Notes under the pieces: model-generated
Told to the model about the DNA's origin: nothing
The model's database searches: none
Seen by the model: the letters and a program-made list of their open reading frames with translations, nothing else
Program-made: the position numbers and the translations under genes
Assembly (NCBI RefSeq): GCF_000384415.1
Contig: NZ_ARVU01000001.1
Location: 1,364,001-1,428,000, forward strand
Direction of reading: 5' to 3'
Length of the DNA stretch: 64,000 nt
Source: Cycloclasticus pugetii PS-1
GTDB taxonomy: Bacteria; Pseudomonadota; Gammaproteobacteria; Methylococcales; Cycloclasticaceae
Shown: positions 1-7,701 of the stretch, piece after piece
Position numbering within the stretch: position 1 is the first letter of the stretch
Layout of the letters: each line of letters begins with the position of its first letter

Positions 1-877
1 ATGCATCCACAGTGATCGCTCTATGTGGAAAATCATCGAAGTACCAAACACCGTGCCCGCCATCGGATGAGGGCTGAGAAAGAAACAATAGGTCGGACAG
101 ATCGTGGCTAAATGCCCGTTCCTGCTTTTCGGGAAGTGACATTAGCTCAGTGAGCCTATCCAAATCCCCTTCTGCCACCTCAGCCTTGGGATTAAACCAG
201 CGCAACAGCCAAGCATAAAGATCGTTATCATCACATCGCCGAATACCAATGCCTGTCGCTGCCATCTGTGTGACAAAGCGTTCCGCGACCTGGTTTATCT
301 CGGCAACGGGATCTATATGTTCGTTATCGTTTAACTCTCTCCGGCGATACAAAAATACCCGCACTCGACGCACCTTTCCTCGCCAGCTACCGCCCGTCAC
401 CGTGCTGTCTTCAAATAACCCGGTGCTCAGTGTCATACGCTTGAAATGCCTTTGCATACGGCCAACGAAATTACTTGCCAACAACCGATGCTCTGGGGTT
501 TGCCTGCAATGGCTCTCTGCGTAGGTATTCAAAGACTGTGATAATGCTGACAGTGAATCTTCGTCCGAGACAAAACACTGCAAGACGAAAGGATTATCAT
601 GTGCAGGAATTGTGTGGTTGATGCAAGTTTGTATATTGGCCTGCACTTCCTCCAAGAATTTGCTTGATCGTGCTTCAGTTGAAACACCAGTAATTTCAAA
701 CATCGCTGCAGCACTATAACTATCTTCTAGGGTAAACGTCTCGGTCGCCTCCTCGTAGTCTACCCACGGTAACCAATCGCTTAACGACGCGGGGTGACGA
801 TAGAGTGTATCCACATCAGCATCCGTAATCACTGAATCACGGTTTGATTGCTTGCCTATTAATTGCTTATCTGCCAT
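1..877 (-). CDS. Conjugative transfer ATPase, TIGR03744 family (partial, N-terminal 292 residues)
   Basis: Reads leftward off the window edge. The visible N-terminal 292 residues begin MADKQLIGKQ and lack the Walker motifs, which in this family lie further on; the full protein is usually over 900 residues. By family it is the VirB4/TraC-type ATPase that powers the ICE secretion channel at the inner membrane. The assignment rests on the N-terminal sequence and on position: it directly follows the TIGR03751 lipoprotein gene with only 2 bases between, as in other MPF-G elements. Shorter rightward open frames across the region are shadows of this gene. Confidence 0.8.
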   Translation of the reverse strand, partial: MADKQLIGKQSNRDSVITDADVDTLYRHPASLSDWLPWVDYEEATETFTLEDSYSAAAMFEITGVSTEARSSKFLEEVQANIQTCINHTIPAHDNPFVLQCFVSDEDSLSALSQSLNTYAESHCRQTPEHRLLASNFVGRMQRHFKRMTLSTGLFEDSTVTGGSWRGKVRRVRVFLYRRRELNDNEHIDPVAEINQVAERFVTQMAATGIGIRRCDDNDLYAWLLRWFNPKAEVAEGDLDRLTELMSLPEKQERAFSHDLSDLLFLSQPSSDGGHGVWYFDDFPHRAITVDA

Positions 878-879
878 TT

Positions 880-1236
880 CTATTTCCACCCTGCCTGTTC
901 GCCCGGAGCCACAATATGATCCTGGGTGTAAAGCCGGAAAAAGGTGCTATATCCCGGTACCGGGTGGCCTGCAGCGGTCAGGTGCCTGAAAACATACATT
1001 CGCAGCGTCGGATTAGGTAACCACTGAAACTCTTCTTGTTCAGTATTGCCCTCTTCGACGGCGGCACGTTGCCGCCGCACCAGCTGTTCATCGTTAGCAT
1101 TGTGGAATTTTTCATCGTGAATGCTCTTCATTGAGGGCATATCCGTGCCAAATACTTTGGCCTTGGAAGTGGTGCAACCAGACAGTAGCCCAGCATTAAT
1201 CCAAATCGCGATTAATATCAGAATCATTTTTCGCAT
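880..1236 (-). CDS. ICE conjugative transfer lipoprotein, TIGR03751 family
   Basis: 118-residue lipoprotein. The N-terminus (MRKMILIL) is followed by a hydrophobic stretch and a lipobox ending in LLSGC with the lipidated cysteine at residue 21, so it should be exported and anchored in the outer membrane, like VirB7/TraV proteins of secretion channels. The start at 1236 is chosen over an in-frame ATG 18 bases upstream because a good ribosome binding site (AAGGAG, complement of 1245-1250) sits 8 bases before it. The start lies inside the end of the upstream TIGR03752 gene (41-base overlap), and the next gene starts 2 bases after its stop, so translation is probably coupled. Confidence 0.85.
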   Translation of the reverse strand: MRKMILILIAIWINAGLLSGCTTSKAKVFGTDMPSMKSIHDEKFHNANDEQLVRRQRAAVEEGNTEQEEFQWLPNPTLRMYVFRHLTAAGHPVPGYSTFFRLYTQDHIVAPGEQAGWK

Positions 1237-2554
1237 AGCGTAATCTCCTTGCAATCGAACTTTTATCCAGTGGCAAACTGCGATCTAAATGAACGGATAC
1301 TTCTACCCCTGGATTTACCACCACCGCATCAAAACTTTGCTTTTGTCTTGCTAATAGCCACCGGCTGACCTCATCTGTTGCTGACTGCACTGCCTCACCA
1401 GCAACCAGTTTATTAATGTCACCTACGACAGTACTGGTTGTTGACCCGGTTAATGATGATGTTTGCCGCTGCTGCTGTGCTTCGGCATAGGCAGATCCCG
1501 CCGCCCCTAACCCTGCCAGCCCAATACGCTGAGTAATAAATGATGGTGCGTTGGTGACAAAGCGCCCCGCCACACAGGGCACGCCGCTAGGGTCAGAGAT
1601 GTAGCCCAAGGGTTGCCCCTGACTACTGTGGTTAACGATAGAACCGTCCTCAAAGATGAAGGTGGCCGATGTTAGGCGAGCACTCACACAGGAGAGATTC
1701 CAGTCACCAAACCCCAAACCACTGAAAATCATGCCTTCGACCTCAGGCATATCGTGGCCATTGGCTAAAAGATTTTCTTTGCCGATATAGATTTTTACCG
1801 GATAGGGATCAGGCGTCTGTCCCTCCACAGGAATACGGCCAATCAACGCCGTTAGAGCTAGTCCATCCGTTAACGTTGCATCTTTGGGGATCGTATAAAC
1901 CGGCTCGACAACAATCTGATTTTTCTTCTCAGAATCTCGTACCTCGTTATCCGTCGCAGACGTATTAGGCGAGCGAGGCAACAAGCCGGTAAATCTGCCC
2001 TTATCACCTTCGGTCGTTTCCGATTCGACATAATCAATAGGGTTATGCCAGGCACCCTGATCTGGATTGACCGGAATCACATTCTGACCATCAAAACCAA
2101 AGCCTACGGGCAACCCATCCTGATTTAATTGCCCAATGTTGGTTGAGCCTTTACTTTCTTTCAAATCATTAAGCTCACGCCTTAGCTGACTGAGGTGCTG
2201 TTGAAGCGAGCCTATGGTCGCCTTGGTTTCATCCAATGTTTCCTGCGCTTGCAGGTTTGCCGTCTCCAACCTTGATACTTTTTGCTGGTTCTCTAGCACC
2301 TTGCCCATGTTTTCTTTGGTTGATGCATTCAACGTATCCGCTTTTTTTACCGCCTCTCGGGCGTAGGCCTGCAATGCTTTGATAGTATCAGTCTGCGTAT
2401 CACCATCTTGCGGTTTGGCTTCAGGGTCATACCCAGGTATCTGCTCCACAGGCTGATAACTTTCCTGTGGTTCCGAGCACATCACCAGAGACAGACAACC
2501 AAGGGCCAGTGCAGCCCCCCCGATTAGCAACGGATTCATGCGCTTTTCAGCCAT
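1196..2554 (-). CDS. ICE conjugation protein, TIGR03752 family (TraB/VirB10-like)
   Basis: 452 residues from the chosen start. A single N-terminal membrane segment (about residues 6-27, in MNPLLIGGAALALG) is followed by a coiled-coil-like region rich in Q, E, L and K (about 60-135), a linker, and a periplasmic C-terminal domain. This is the layout of the TraB/VirB10 protein that spans the envelope and opens the secretion channel. The start MAEKRM is chosen because its ATG overlaps the stop of the upstream TIGR03749 gene (ATGGCTGA), the pattern used throughout this operon. Family assignment is from sequence and gene order. Confidence 0.87.
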   Translation of the reverse strand: MAEKRMNPLLIGGAALALGCLSLVMCSEPQESYQPVEQIPGYDPEAKPQDGDTQTDTIKALQAYAREAVKKADTLNASTKENMGKVLENQQKVSRLETANLQAQETLDETKATIGSLQQHLSQLRRELNDLKESKGSTNIGQLNQDGLPVGFGFDGQNVIPVNPDQGAWHNPIDYVESETTEGDKGRFTGLLPRSPNTSATDNEVRDSEKKNQIVVEPVYTIPKDATLTDGLALTALIGRIPVEGQTPDPYPVKIYIGKENLLANGHDMPEVEGMIFSGLGFGDWNLSCVSARLTSATFIFEDGSIVNHSSQGQPLGYISDPSGVPCVAGRFVTNAPSFITQRIGLAGLGAAGSAYAEAQQQRQTSSLTGSTTSTVVGDINKLVAGEAVQSATDEVSRWLLARQKQSFDAVVVNPGVEVSVHLDRSLPLDKSSIARRLRYAKNDSDINRDLD

Positions 2555-3428
2555 CCTGGTTTTCCTCTTTACCCGTTTGCCTATTTTGCAGAGCCCGGCT
2601 GTCAATCGGCAGGGAAAGGCTTTCCACGAAAGACCGATTCGAGACTAGATACAAGGTGGTTGTATCGGTTTCATCACCCATTGCCCCCAAGCGAACATGT
2701 TGCAATGTCGCTGTTAACCAATCTCCACGAACGAGGCGGCTTAGGTTCAGTACTTGGGGAGTATCGGATTGATCGAACTGTAGTTGCAGCGACTGCCGCG
2801 ACAAATTACGCACTCTAACCGCTGTCACTGTTAATCCCATAGGTTCAGCATTAGTCTGCCATGAAGCTATTGGCACAGTTTCGATAAGGCCACCGCGAAT
2901 CAATGGCACTGACGTTTTTGATTCAACCGGAATTCGTTTAATCGCGCTGTCACCATCGACTAACCGCTCCGGCGCATAGAGTTGTTGTGCAGCATAACGG
3001 GTCAATCGAATACGCCAATCCTCTATCGTTTTGTACGCAGTTGTTTCCTTACTGCGATTCCGAGTGTTTTCCTTTGTCATCACAATCAGTTCATCACTAA
3101 CTGCTGCAGTTTCACTGACCGTTATATCTAACAAATAAACTTGCTGATCATTCAGCCCCTGAACACGGATACGGGTTGTCGGAAACGGCTCAGTTGCCCT
3201 GATATACAACACACCGTTTGCCGCCAGGGCTGACACTTGGTGTTTAACCCTATCAGGCAGCCAATAACGCACATCATCAGGGAAATGAATAATACGTTCA
3301 TGACCCACTTGTAGGTGAATGCTAATGGGGCGCTTATCCCAAAGTACACGCTGTGGGGCGTCGGCTATGACCGTAGCAGCCGCTACCGTAAGTAAAACCC
3401 CACAAAACCACTTAAAACAGATTTTCAT
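2547..3428 (-). CDS. ICE conjugation protein, TIGR03749 family (TraK/VirB9-like)
   Basis: 293-residue exported protein. A signal peptide (MKICFKWFCG then hydrophobic, ending about VIADA at residue 24) precedes a beta-rich region typical of the TraK-like outer-membrane core component. In MPF-G ICEs this family sits between the TIGR03746 and TIGR03752 proteins, as here. The start overlaps the preceding gene's stop by 4 bases (ATGA), so the two are probably translationally coupled. No cysteine lipobox is seen. Confidence 0.87.
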   Translation of the reverse strand: MKICFKWFCGVLLTVAAATVIADAPQRVLWDKRPISIHLQVGHERIIHFPDDVRYWLPDRVKHQVSALAANGVLYIRATEPFPTTRIRVQGLNDQQVYLLDITVSETAAVSDELIVMTKENTRNRSKETTAYKTIEDWRIRLTRYAAQQLYAPERLVDGDSAIKRIPVESKTSVPLIRGGLIETVPIASWQTNAEPMGLTVTAVRVRNLSRQSLQLQFDQSDTPQVLNLSRLVRGDWLTATLQHVRLGAMGDETDTTTLYLVSNRSFVESLSLPIDSRALQNRQTGKEENQDG

Positions 3429-4123
3429 AAATCATCTCCAGGACGCCGGAAGGGTTTGCCAAGCTGGTCCTCTTGTAACAGCACTGGGCGCATGGCTTCA
3501 TTACAGGCTAATGCCAACCCCCAGGGATTAACCTCTTTATCGACATCAAAGCGAACTACACGTAAGTGATAACGCAACAGCACATCCTTAACCGGATGGC
3601 CTCCAATCGATTCCGTGACATTGACATCCAGCCAGATTCTCCACGCACTGCTGGTTTCAATCTGGACACGTTGACGGGAATAAGTTTGACCAAGAATTTC
3701 CTGTACTGAGCGAACCCGTTGACGCAACTCACCCAGTTCCTGTTTGGTATTCATATCTGCTTCCAGTGCTGCTCGACAGCCTGGCGTAAGAAAACCCTGG
3801 AGCGCGTATATCTGCTTGGGGTAGTCTTTCTCTCCGTCGCTTGGCCAGCGGTTCAATTGCTGGAAAATGTAATAGCCGAACGTATATACCGTCGGCGCTG
3901 GCACACTATCAAAATTGGTTACCAGCCCCTGAGTCAAATCGGGCGGAATATAGAGCCGCCGCGTTTCCTGCAATACGCCGTTACGCCACCAGAGCGCGAT
4001 GACTGCAACAAGCAAACACACTAGAACGAGTCTCAATGTACGAATATGATCAGTGGCGGCGAGCAGTCGCTGTCGGGCCTGATTGTTTTTGATAGCCGCT
4101 GGTTTACTTATGGTTTTATTCAT
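3425..4123 (-). CDS. ICE conjugation protein, TIGR03746 family (TraE/VirB8-like)
   Basis: 232 residues. A short cytoplasmic N-terminus is followed by one transmembrane helix (about 33-52, LVLVCLLVAVIALWW) and a periplasmic domain, matching the VirB8/TraE-like inner-membrane scaffold of the secretion apparatus. The start MNKTIS is chosen because its ATG shares a base with the upstream gene's stop (TGATG at 4123); a longer frame would add nine residues inside that gene. Order and topology agree with the family. Confidence 0.86.
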   Translation of the reverse strand: MNKTISKPAAIKNNQARQRLLAATDHIRTLRLVLVCLLVAVIALWWRNGVLQETRRLYIPPDLTQGLVTNFDSVPAPTVYTFGYYIFQQLNRWPSDGEKDYPKQIYALQGFLTPGCRAALEADMNTKQELGELRQRVRSVQEILGQTYSRQRVQIETSSAWRIWLDVNVTESIGGHPVKDVLLRYHLRVVRFDVDKEVNPWGLALACNEAMRPVLLQEDQLGKPFRRPGDDL

Positions 4124-4488
4124 CACTTCATTCTCCGGCCAATATCCCAAACCCGGCTTTGTCGTATGAACGAGGAACGCAGCAAGTAAAGGTCTTCAAG
4201 CCATAGGCGTAACCGCAACTGGTAGTAGCCCAGCGGCCTGCCCCGCTTTAGCTTTTGTAATATCGTTGCGCCAATAACGACCCAGGCAATCACCAAGAGC
4301 AAACCGATTCCGACCCCCATCATCAGATAGCCAAATAAGCCACACACAATGACGCTACCGGGCACCAGGACAATACCACCCACAGTAACCAGCAGCATCA
4401 ATTCTGAGAGTGAGCATCCCCTGAAGATCGACGGTTCAGCATTCAGGCGCACCGGCAACAGTTCATTTGCTTGTTGCTGCGATTCCAT
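4123..4488 (-). CDS. ICE conjugation protein, TIGR03750 family (TraL/VirB3-like)
   Basis: 121-residue inner-membrane protein with two close hydrophobic segments (about residues 27-75) and a basic C-terminal tail (RRMK). This resembles the small TraL/VirB3-type protein that works with the VirB4 ATPase. Its start lies 3 bases after the stop of the TIGR03745 gene. The assignment is by sequence and by place in the operon. Confidence 0.85.
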   Translation of the reverse strand: MESQQQANELLPVRLNAEPSIFRGCSLSELMLLVTVGGIVLVPGSVIVCGLFGYLMMGVGIGLLLVIAWVVIGATILQKLKRGRPLGYYQLRLRLWLEDLYLLRSSFIRQSRVWDIGRRMK

Positions 4489-4491
4489 GCC

Positions 4492-4866
4492 TCAGATGAT
4501 TCCAACGGCTTCGTTCAGGAAGAAAGACACGATGGCCAACAGCACACCAGCTATAACTGCAGTCAAGCCCACAGAGCCCCAATCAGGATCATTGGAGCTG
4601 CGCGCTTCATTGAATTTGGAGAGCAGTATCCAACCGATCCACAGGAAGCCAGCACCTGAGATAACCAGGGCGATATAGTCAATGGCATCTCCCGACCATC
4701 CCTGCATAAAGGCTAAGTAGTTGCCATTAGGCGCACCGCTCGACGGATCGACCGGTGTAGGCAGCTGTGCCTGAGCTGATATTGAGACCAGCCACAGGCA
4801 AAACATCGATAAGGGAACAATATTGCGCTTCTGTTTAATAGTAGATTCATGCATTACGGGGTTCAT
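4492..4866 (-). CDS. ICE membrane protein, TIGR03745 family
   Basis: 124 residues. An N-terminal signal-like segment ends in SAQAQ near residue 34, followed by two transmembrane helices and the short sequence ending AVGII. The family (PFL_4702-like) is a small pilin- or VirB2-like membrane component of MPF-G systems; its exact role is not established. I chose the start at 4866 (MNPVMHES) rather than an ATG 12 bases upstream because GAGGA lies 6 bases before it. Confidence 0.82.
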   Translation of the reverse strand: MNPVMHESTIKQKRNIVPLSMFCLWLVSISAQAQLPTPVDPSSGAPNGNYLAFMQGWSGDAIDYIALVISGAGFLWIGWILLSKFNEARSSNDPDWGSVGLTAVIAGVLLAIVSFFLNEAVGII

Positions 4867-4934
4867 AGTCTTCCTCATGTTTCGTGGTAAAAACTTCGTG
4901 CTAAAAGCTTCGCATTGAATGTGTTTCGTTAGCG

Positions 4935-5174
4935 CTATCGCAGTAGGAAGCCAAGAACGAGGGTTAAAAATATCGAGCGGACTGATCGAGTCAGAAAATC
5001 ATAGAAATTTATTTTTCGGTGCGACCAGGCTTTCCATTGAGTGACAATGACCCAGGCGACCCAGATATAGAGCACCGAATACAAAATCAAAAGAATCGTT
5101 AGGCTAAAGCTACCCATGGGTACACCTAACGTTGCTCCGGTGAAAGCTGCCTCTTGTGATGCTGAGACAGCCAT
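4935..5174 (-). CDS. ICE membrane protein, TIGR03758 family
   Basis: 79-residue protein with two hydrophobic helices (about 20-45 and 62-79). The family is a small inner-membrane component of MPF-G conjugation systems with no known biochemical role. Its ATG shares a base with the stop of the RAQPRD gene (TGATG at 5174), and AAGGAG lies about 10 bases upstream. Confidence 0.83.
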   Translation of the reverse strand: MAVSASQEAAFTGATLGVPMGSFSLTILLILYSVLYIWVAWVIVTQWKAWSHRKINFYDFLTRSVRSIFLTLVLGFLLR

Positions 5175-5467
5175 CAGCGATAATCTCCTTCGATGGGAGG
5201 TAACGACCGAGGCTCGCGTCTCCGACTGTTCAAAATATCTTCAATTCCCTGTTGAATTTGCCCCATGTCACCCTTAAGTTGATCATAATCAACGAGATAA
5301 CGGCCTTGATCGTTGGAATTTTGTTCAGCTGCTTTGATAATCTCTTGGATACTTGTAAGCTCACTGTGTAGCCGTTGAAGAGCCAAGCGCTCTCGATCAG
5401 TAACCGCGTAGGCTGGAAACAGATAAACAATGGTCAAAAAACCAACAGCAGCTATTTTTAGGCGCAT
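5174..5467 (-). CDS. RAQPRD family ICE protein (TIGR01690)
   Basis: 97-residue exported protein: a signal peptide ends near PAYA (residue 22), then a helical region, then the C-terminal signature RREPRSLPPIEGDYR, close to the RAQPRDL...GDYR motif that names the family. Its job in transfer is unknown. The start at 5467 fits the AAAGGGG element 6 bases upstream better than the ATG two codons earlier. It is the first gene of the left secretion-gene block; the next leftward conjugation gene upstream (TIGR03747) lies 9.2 kb away beyond the defence island. Confidence 0.85.
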   Translation of the reverse strand: MRLKIAAVGFLTIVYLFPAYAVTDRERLALQRLHSELTSIQEIIKAAEQNSNDQGRYLVDYDQLKGDMGQIQQGIEDILNSRRREPRSLPPIEGDYR

Positions 5468-5618
5468 AATCATCCCCTTTCGTTAAGGCAATGATCAGGG
5501 ATAATCGAGATTTAGAGCTATGGAAAAGCTTTCTTCAAGACAAGTAAGTTTTCATCAAAAACTACTTCTAGCCAAAACGCACCATGGGTCTAAAAAGTCT
5601 TAGATTTTGGAATATCAA

Positions 5619-6866
5619 ATGGAAAAGCAGCATCTGGAAAGCACATTGGCTACAGTTTACGCCTTACTTGAAGCAGAGGGCATGACCGAAGCAGCAAATT
5701 TTGTCCGCCTATACCCCGCTCGCGCTGAACAGACAGGATACGATAACTGGAATGGCGGTACAGAAATCTGGGAAATATTCTTTGATGTTCCTGCACGAGA
5801 TTATGCTCAGTTAGGCCAACAGAGAGGACAGCTAGAAGAGCAGATTACGTCTCACTTAAAATCGGTCCTAGATGCAGAAACCCAAGATTGGTATTCGGCA
5901 AAAATAGTACCTGCGCGAGAACAACGATCTGACTGGAGAAAAAATCAGACCAGCGTACCACGTCAAGTTCGAACCAATATACTTGATGGCCTGAAGCTAG
6001 AAAATGTAGTGTGGCACGGTTGCCTTGATGGTGTGGAGTTCCTCAGCAGGTTATTTGATCTTAAGAAACTACCTTCCTTTGATAGCCGATTCGATGATGC
6101 GGCAGGCGATATTTGGCAGCACTGTATTAACAATGATGACTGGGAACTCGATTGGGTATTCACGGATGACCGTTTCAGGCTCATCGATGGCCCTTCCGAA
6201 ACATTTCTACGCTTCTTGTGCGAAGTGGTTCATCCGATAGTTCGACCTGATAGAGATGAAGCCCTTAAGCTTGCTTCACAGTTTAATGATCAATTAAGAC
6301 AGGCGGGATGGGAAGTTTATGAGGAGGAGCGAATAGCTGGTCGCCCACGTTTTTCCTATCGCGAGATCTCAAACCACGGATCTCATGCAGTGTCGCGGGC
6401 CCGAAATGTGGCCGATTCGCTGGACGCAGGTTGGATGGCAAAAGAGATAGAACGGCTTGAACATGCAGTTGACCGAGATCCAGCACTTGCCATTGGAACC
6501 GCCAAAGAACTAGTAGAAACCTGCTGCAAGACGATACTTACTAAACGCGGAGTAGCCATAAACAAGTCTGACGATTTGGGTGATTTAACCAAAAAGTTAA
6601 CAAAAGAACTTCAACTCGTGCCTGATGGAATTACTGACGCAGCTAAGGGAGCCGAGAGTATCCGTCTTATTCTGCGAAATCTTACCCAGATAACTAGCAA
6701 TCTAACTCGTCTAAGGGGGCTATATGGTACAGGTCATGGACGAGACGGGCATCACCGTGGATTACAACCTCGTCACGCCAGGCTAGCCGTAGCATCAGCA
6801 GTGGCATTCATAGACTTTGTGACCGAGACCTATCGCTATAGGGAATTGACAAAGGCGAAAGGCTAA
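5619..6866 (+). CDS. Abortive-infection-type protein (AbiJ-NTD3-like plus Abi_C domain)
   Basis: 415 residues. Residues 1-115 match nothing I recognise. About 122-250 resembles the AbiJ N-terminal domain 3 (SRFDDAAGDIWQH, FLRFLCEVVHPIVRPD). About 275-415 is an Abi_C-type domain (TAKELVETCCKTIL, LRGLYGTGHGRDG, ARLAVASAVAFIDF), known from abortive-infection and HEPN-like proteins. It is first of three rightward genes, 26 bases before hamA, so is probably co-transcribed with Hachiman. The ATG at 5619 is preferred over the in-frame TTG four codons upstream. Domain names are from memory of the families; a role as a toxin or sensor of the system is inference. Confidence 0.75.
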   Translation: MEKQHLESTLATVYALLEAEGMTEAANFVRLYPARAEQTGYDNWNGGTEIWEIFFDVPARDYAQLGQQRGQLEEQITSHLKSVLDAETQDWYSAKIVPAREQRSDWRKNQTSVPRQVRTNILDGLKLENVVWHGCLDGVEFLSRLFDLKKLPSFDSRFDDAAGDIWQHCINNDDWELDWVFTDDRFRLIDGPSETFLRFLCEVVHPIVRPDRDEALKLASQFNDQLRQAGWEVYEEERIAGRPRFSYREISNHGSHAVSRARNVADSLDAGWMAKEIERLEHAVDRDPALAIGTAKELVETCCKTILTKRGVAINKSDDLGDLTKKLTKELQLVPDGITDAAKGAESIRLILRNLTQITSNLTRLRGLYGTGHGRDGHHRGLQPRHARLAVASAVAFIDFVTETYRYRELTKAKG

Positions 6867-6892
6867 CGAAAATAATTTTGTGAGAATAGTAG

Positions 6893-7699
6893 ATGGATGA
6901 ACTTGGTTTTGATTTCAACAACGCTATACCCTGGTTTCTTCGCCAACAGGAACACCCTTACGAGCTAGTCAGAATGACTTCTGAGCAAGTCGATGAACTC
7001 CTCACCAATACCGCCGTCGCGGTACGGCGTTGTTACATCACAGATCAAATGCTTACCAAGGCTTCTTCACAATCAGGGCTTTCCAAAGCCGAAATTTTAG
7101 CATCGCGCCTTCCAGACCCTGGTTCAACAATGGCAGGAGACTTTGGCGAGATTCTTGGATACTTCTATCAATCTACAAAAGAGCTACCTAAAAATGCTAT
7201 CGGCGCTAAGAAATGGCGACTTAAGCAAGACAGGAACAAACCAGCCCCAAAGTCCGATGTAGTCCATTTTTTGATGCCTAATCGGCCACACCCAAGCGAG
7301 GAAGATGCACTCTTATGTGCGGAAGTTAAAGTAAAATCGACCAATGGTGCCTCAACGCCAATTGCCTCCGCTATTGATGATTCAGCGAAAGATCAGACCA
7401 GTCGTCTTGCTACAACATTGGTGTGGCTTCGCGAACGCGCGATGACTGAGCCTGAACAGCTAGGGGACGTGGACATTCCCTTGCTAAACCGCTTTATCGA
7501 CCTTGTTGATTATCCACCCATAGCGCGGAGGTTTCACGCAATCGCCGTGATATGTGAAAGCTTAGCTGAACAAGAACTTACGACAGCACCTGACACCTCT
7601 GATGCTAATTTTACACTCCTAGTAATTGTAATCCCTGACCTTAAGCAGACCTACGAGTCCATGTTTTCTTCACTGAACAATACGCTAGTAGAGGAATAA
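6893..7699 (+). CDS. hamA: Hachiman defence protein HamA (DUF1837 nuclease)
   Basis: 268 residues with the DUF1837 pattern: GDFGEILGYF (E86), KWRLKQDRNKPAPKSDVV (D122) and AEVKVKST (E144, K146). These can be read as a PD-(D/E)XK nuclease active site. In studied Hachiman systems HamA is a nuclease kept inactive by HamB and released when HamB meets damaged or phage DNA. It ends 2 bases before hamB, as expected for the paired genes. The catalytic residues are my alignment by eye and should be checked against known HamA proteins. Confidence 0.87.
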   Translation: MDELGFDFNNAIPWFLRQQEHPYELVRMTSEQVDELLTNTAVAVRRCYITDQMLTKASSQSGLSKAEILASRLPDPGSTMAGDFGEILGYFYQSTKELPKNAIGAKKWRLKQDRNKPAPKSDVVHFLMPNRPHPSEEDALLCAEVKVKSTNGASTPIASAIDDSAKDQTSRLATTLVWLRERAMTEPEQLGDVDIPLLNRFIDLVDYPPIARRFHAIAVICESLAEQELTTAPDTSDANFTLLVIVIPDLKQTYESMFSSLNNTLVEE

Positions 7700-7701
7700 G
7701 C

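Noticed and set aside
249-524. Rightward open frame of 91 codons
   Set aside because: It is the opposite-strand shadow of the conjugative ATPase gene, with low-complexity, unnatural composition.
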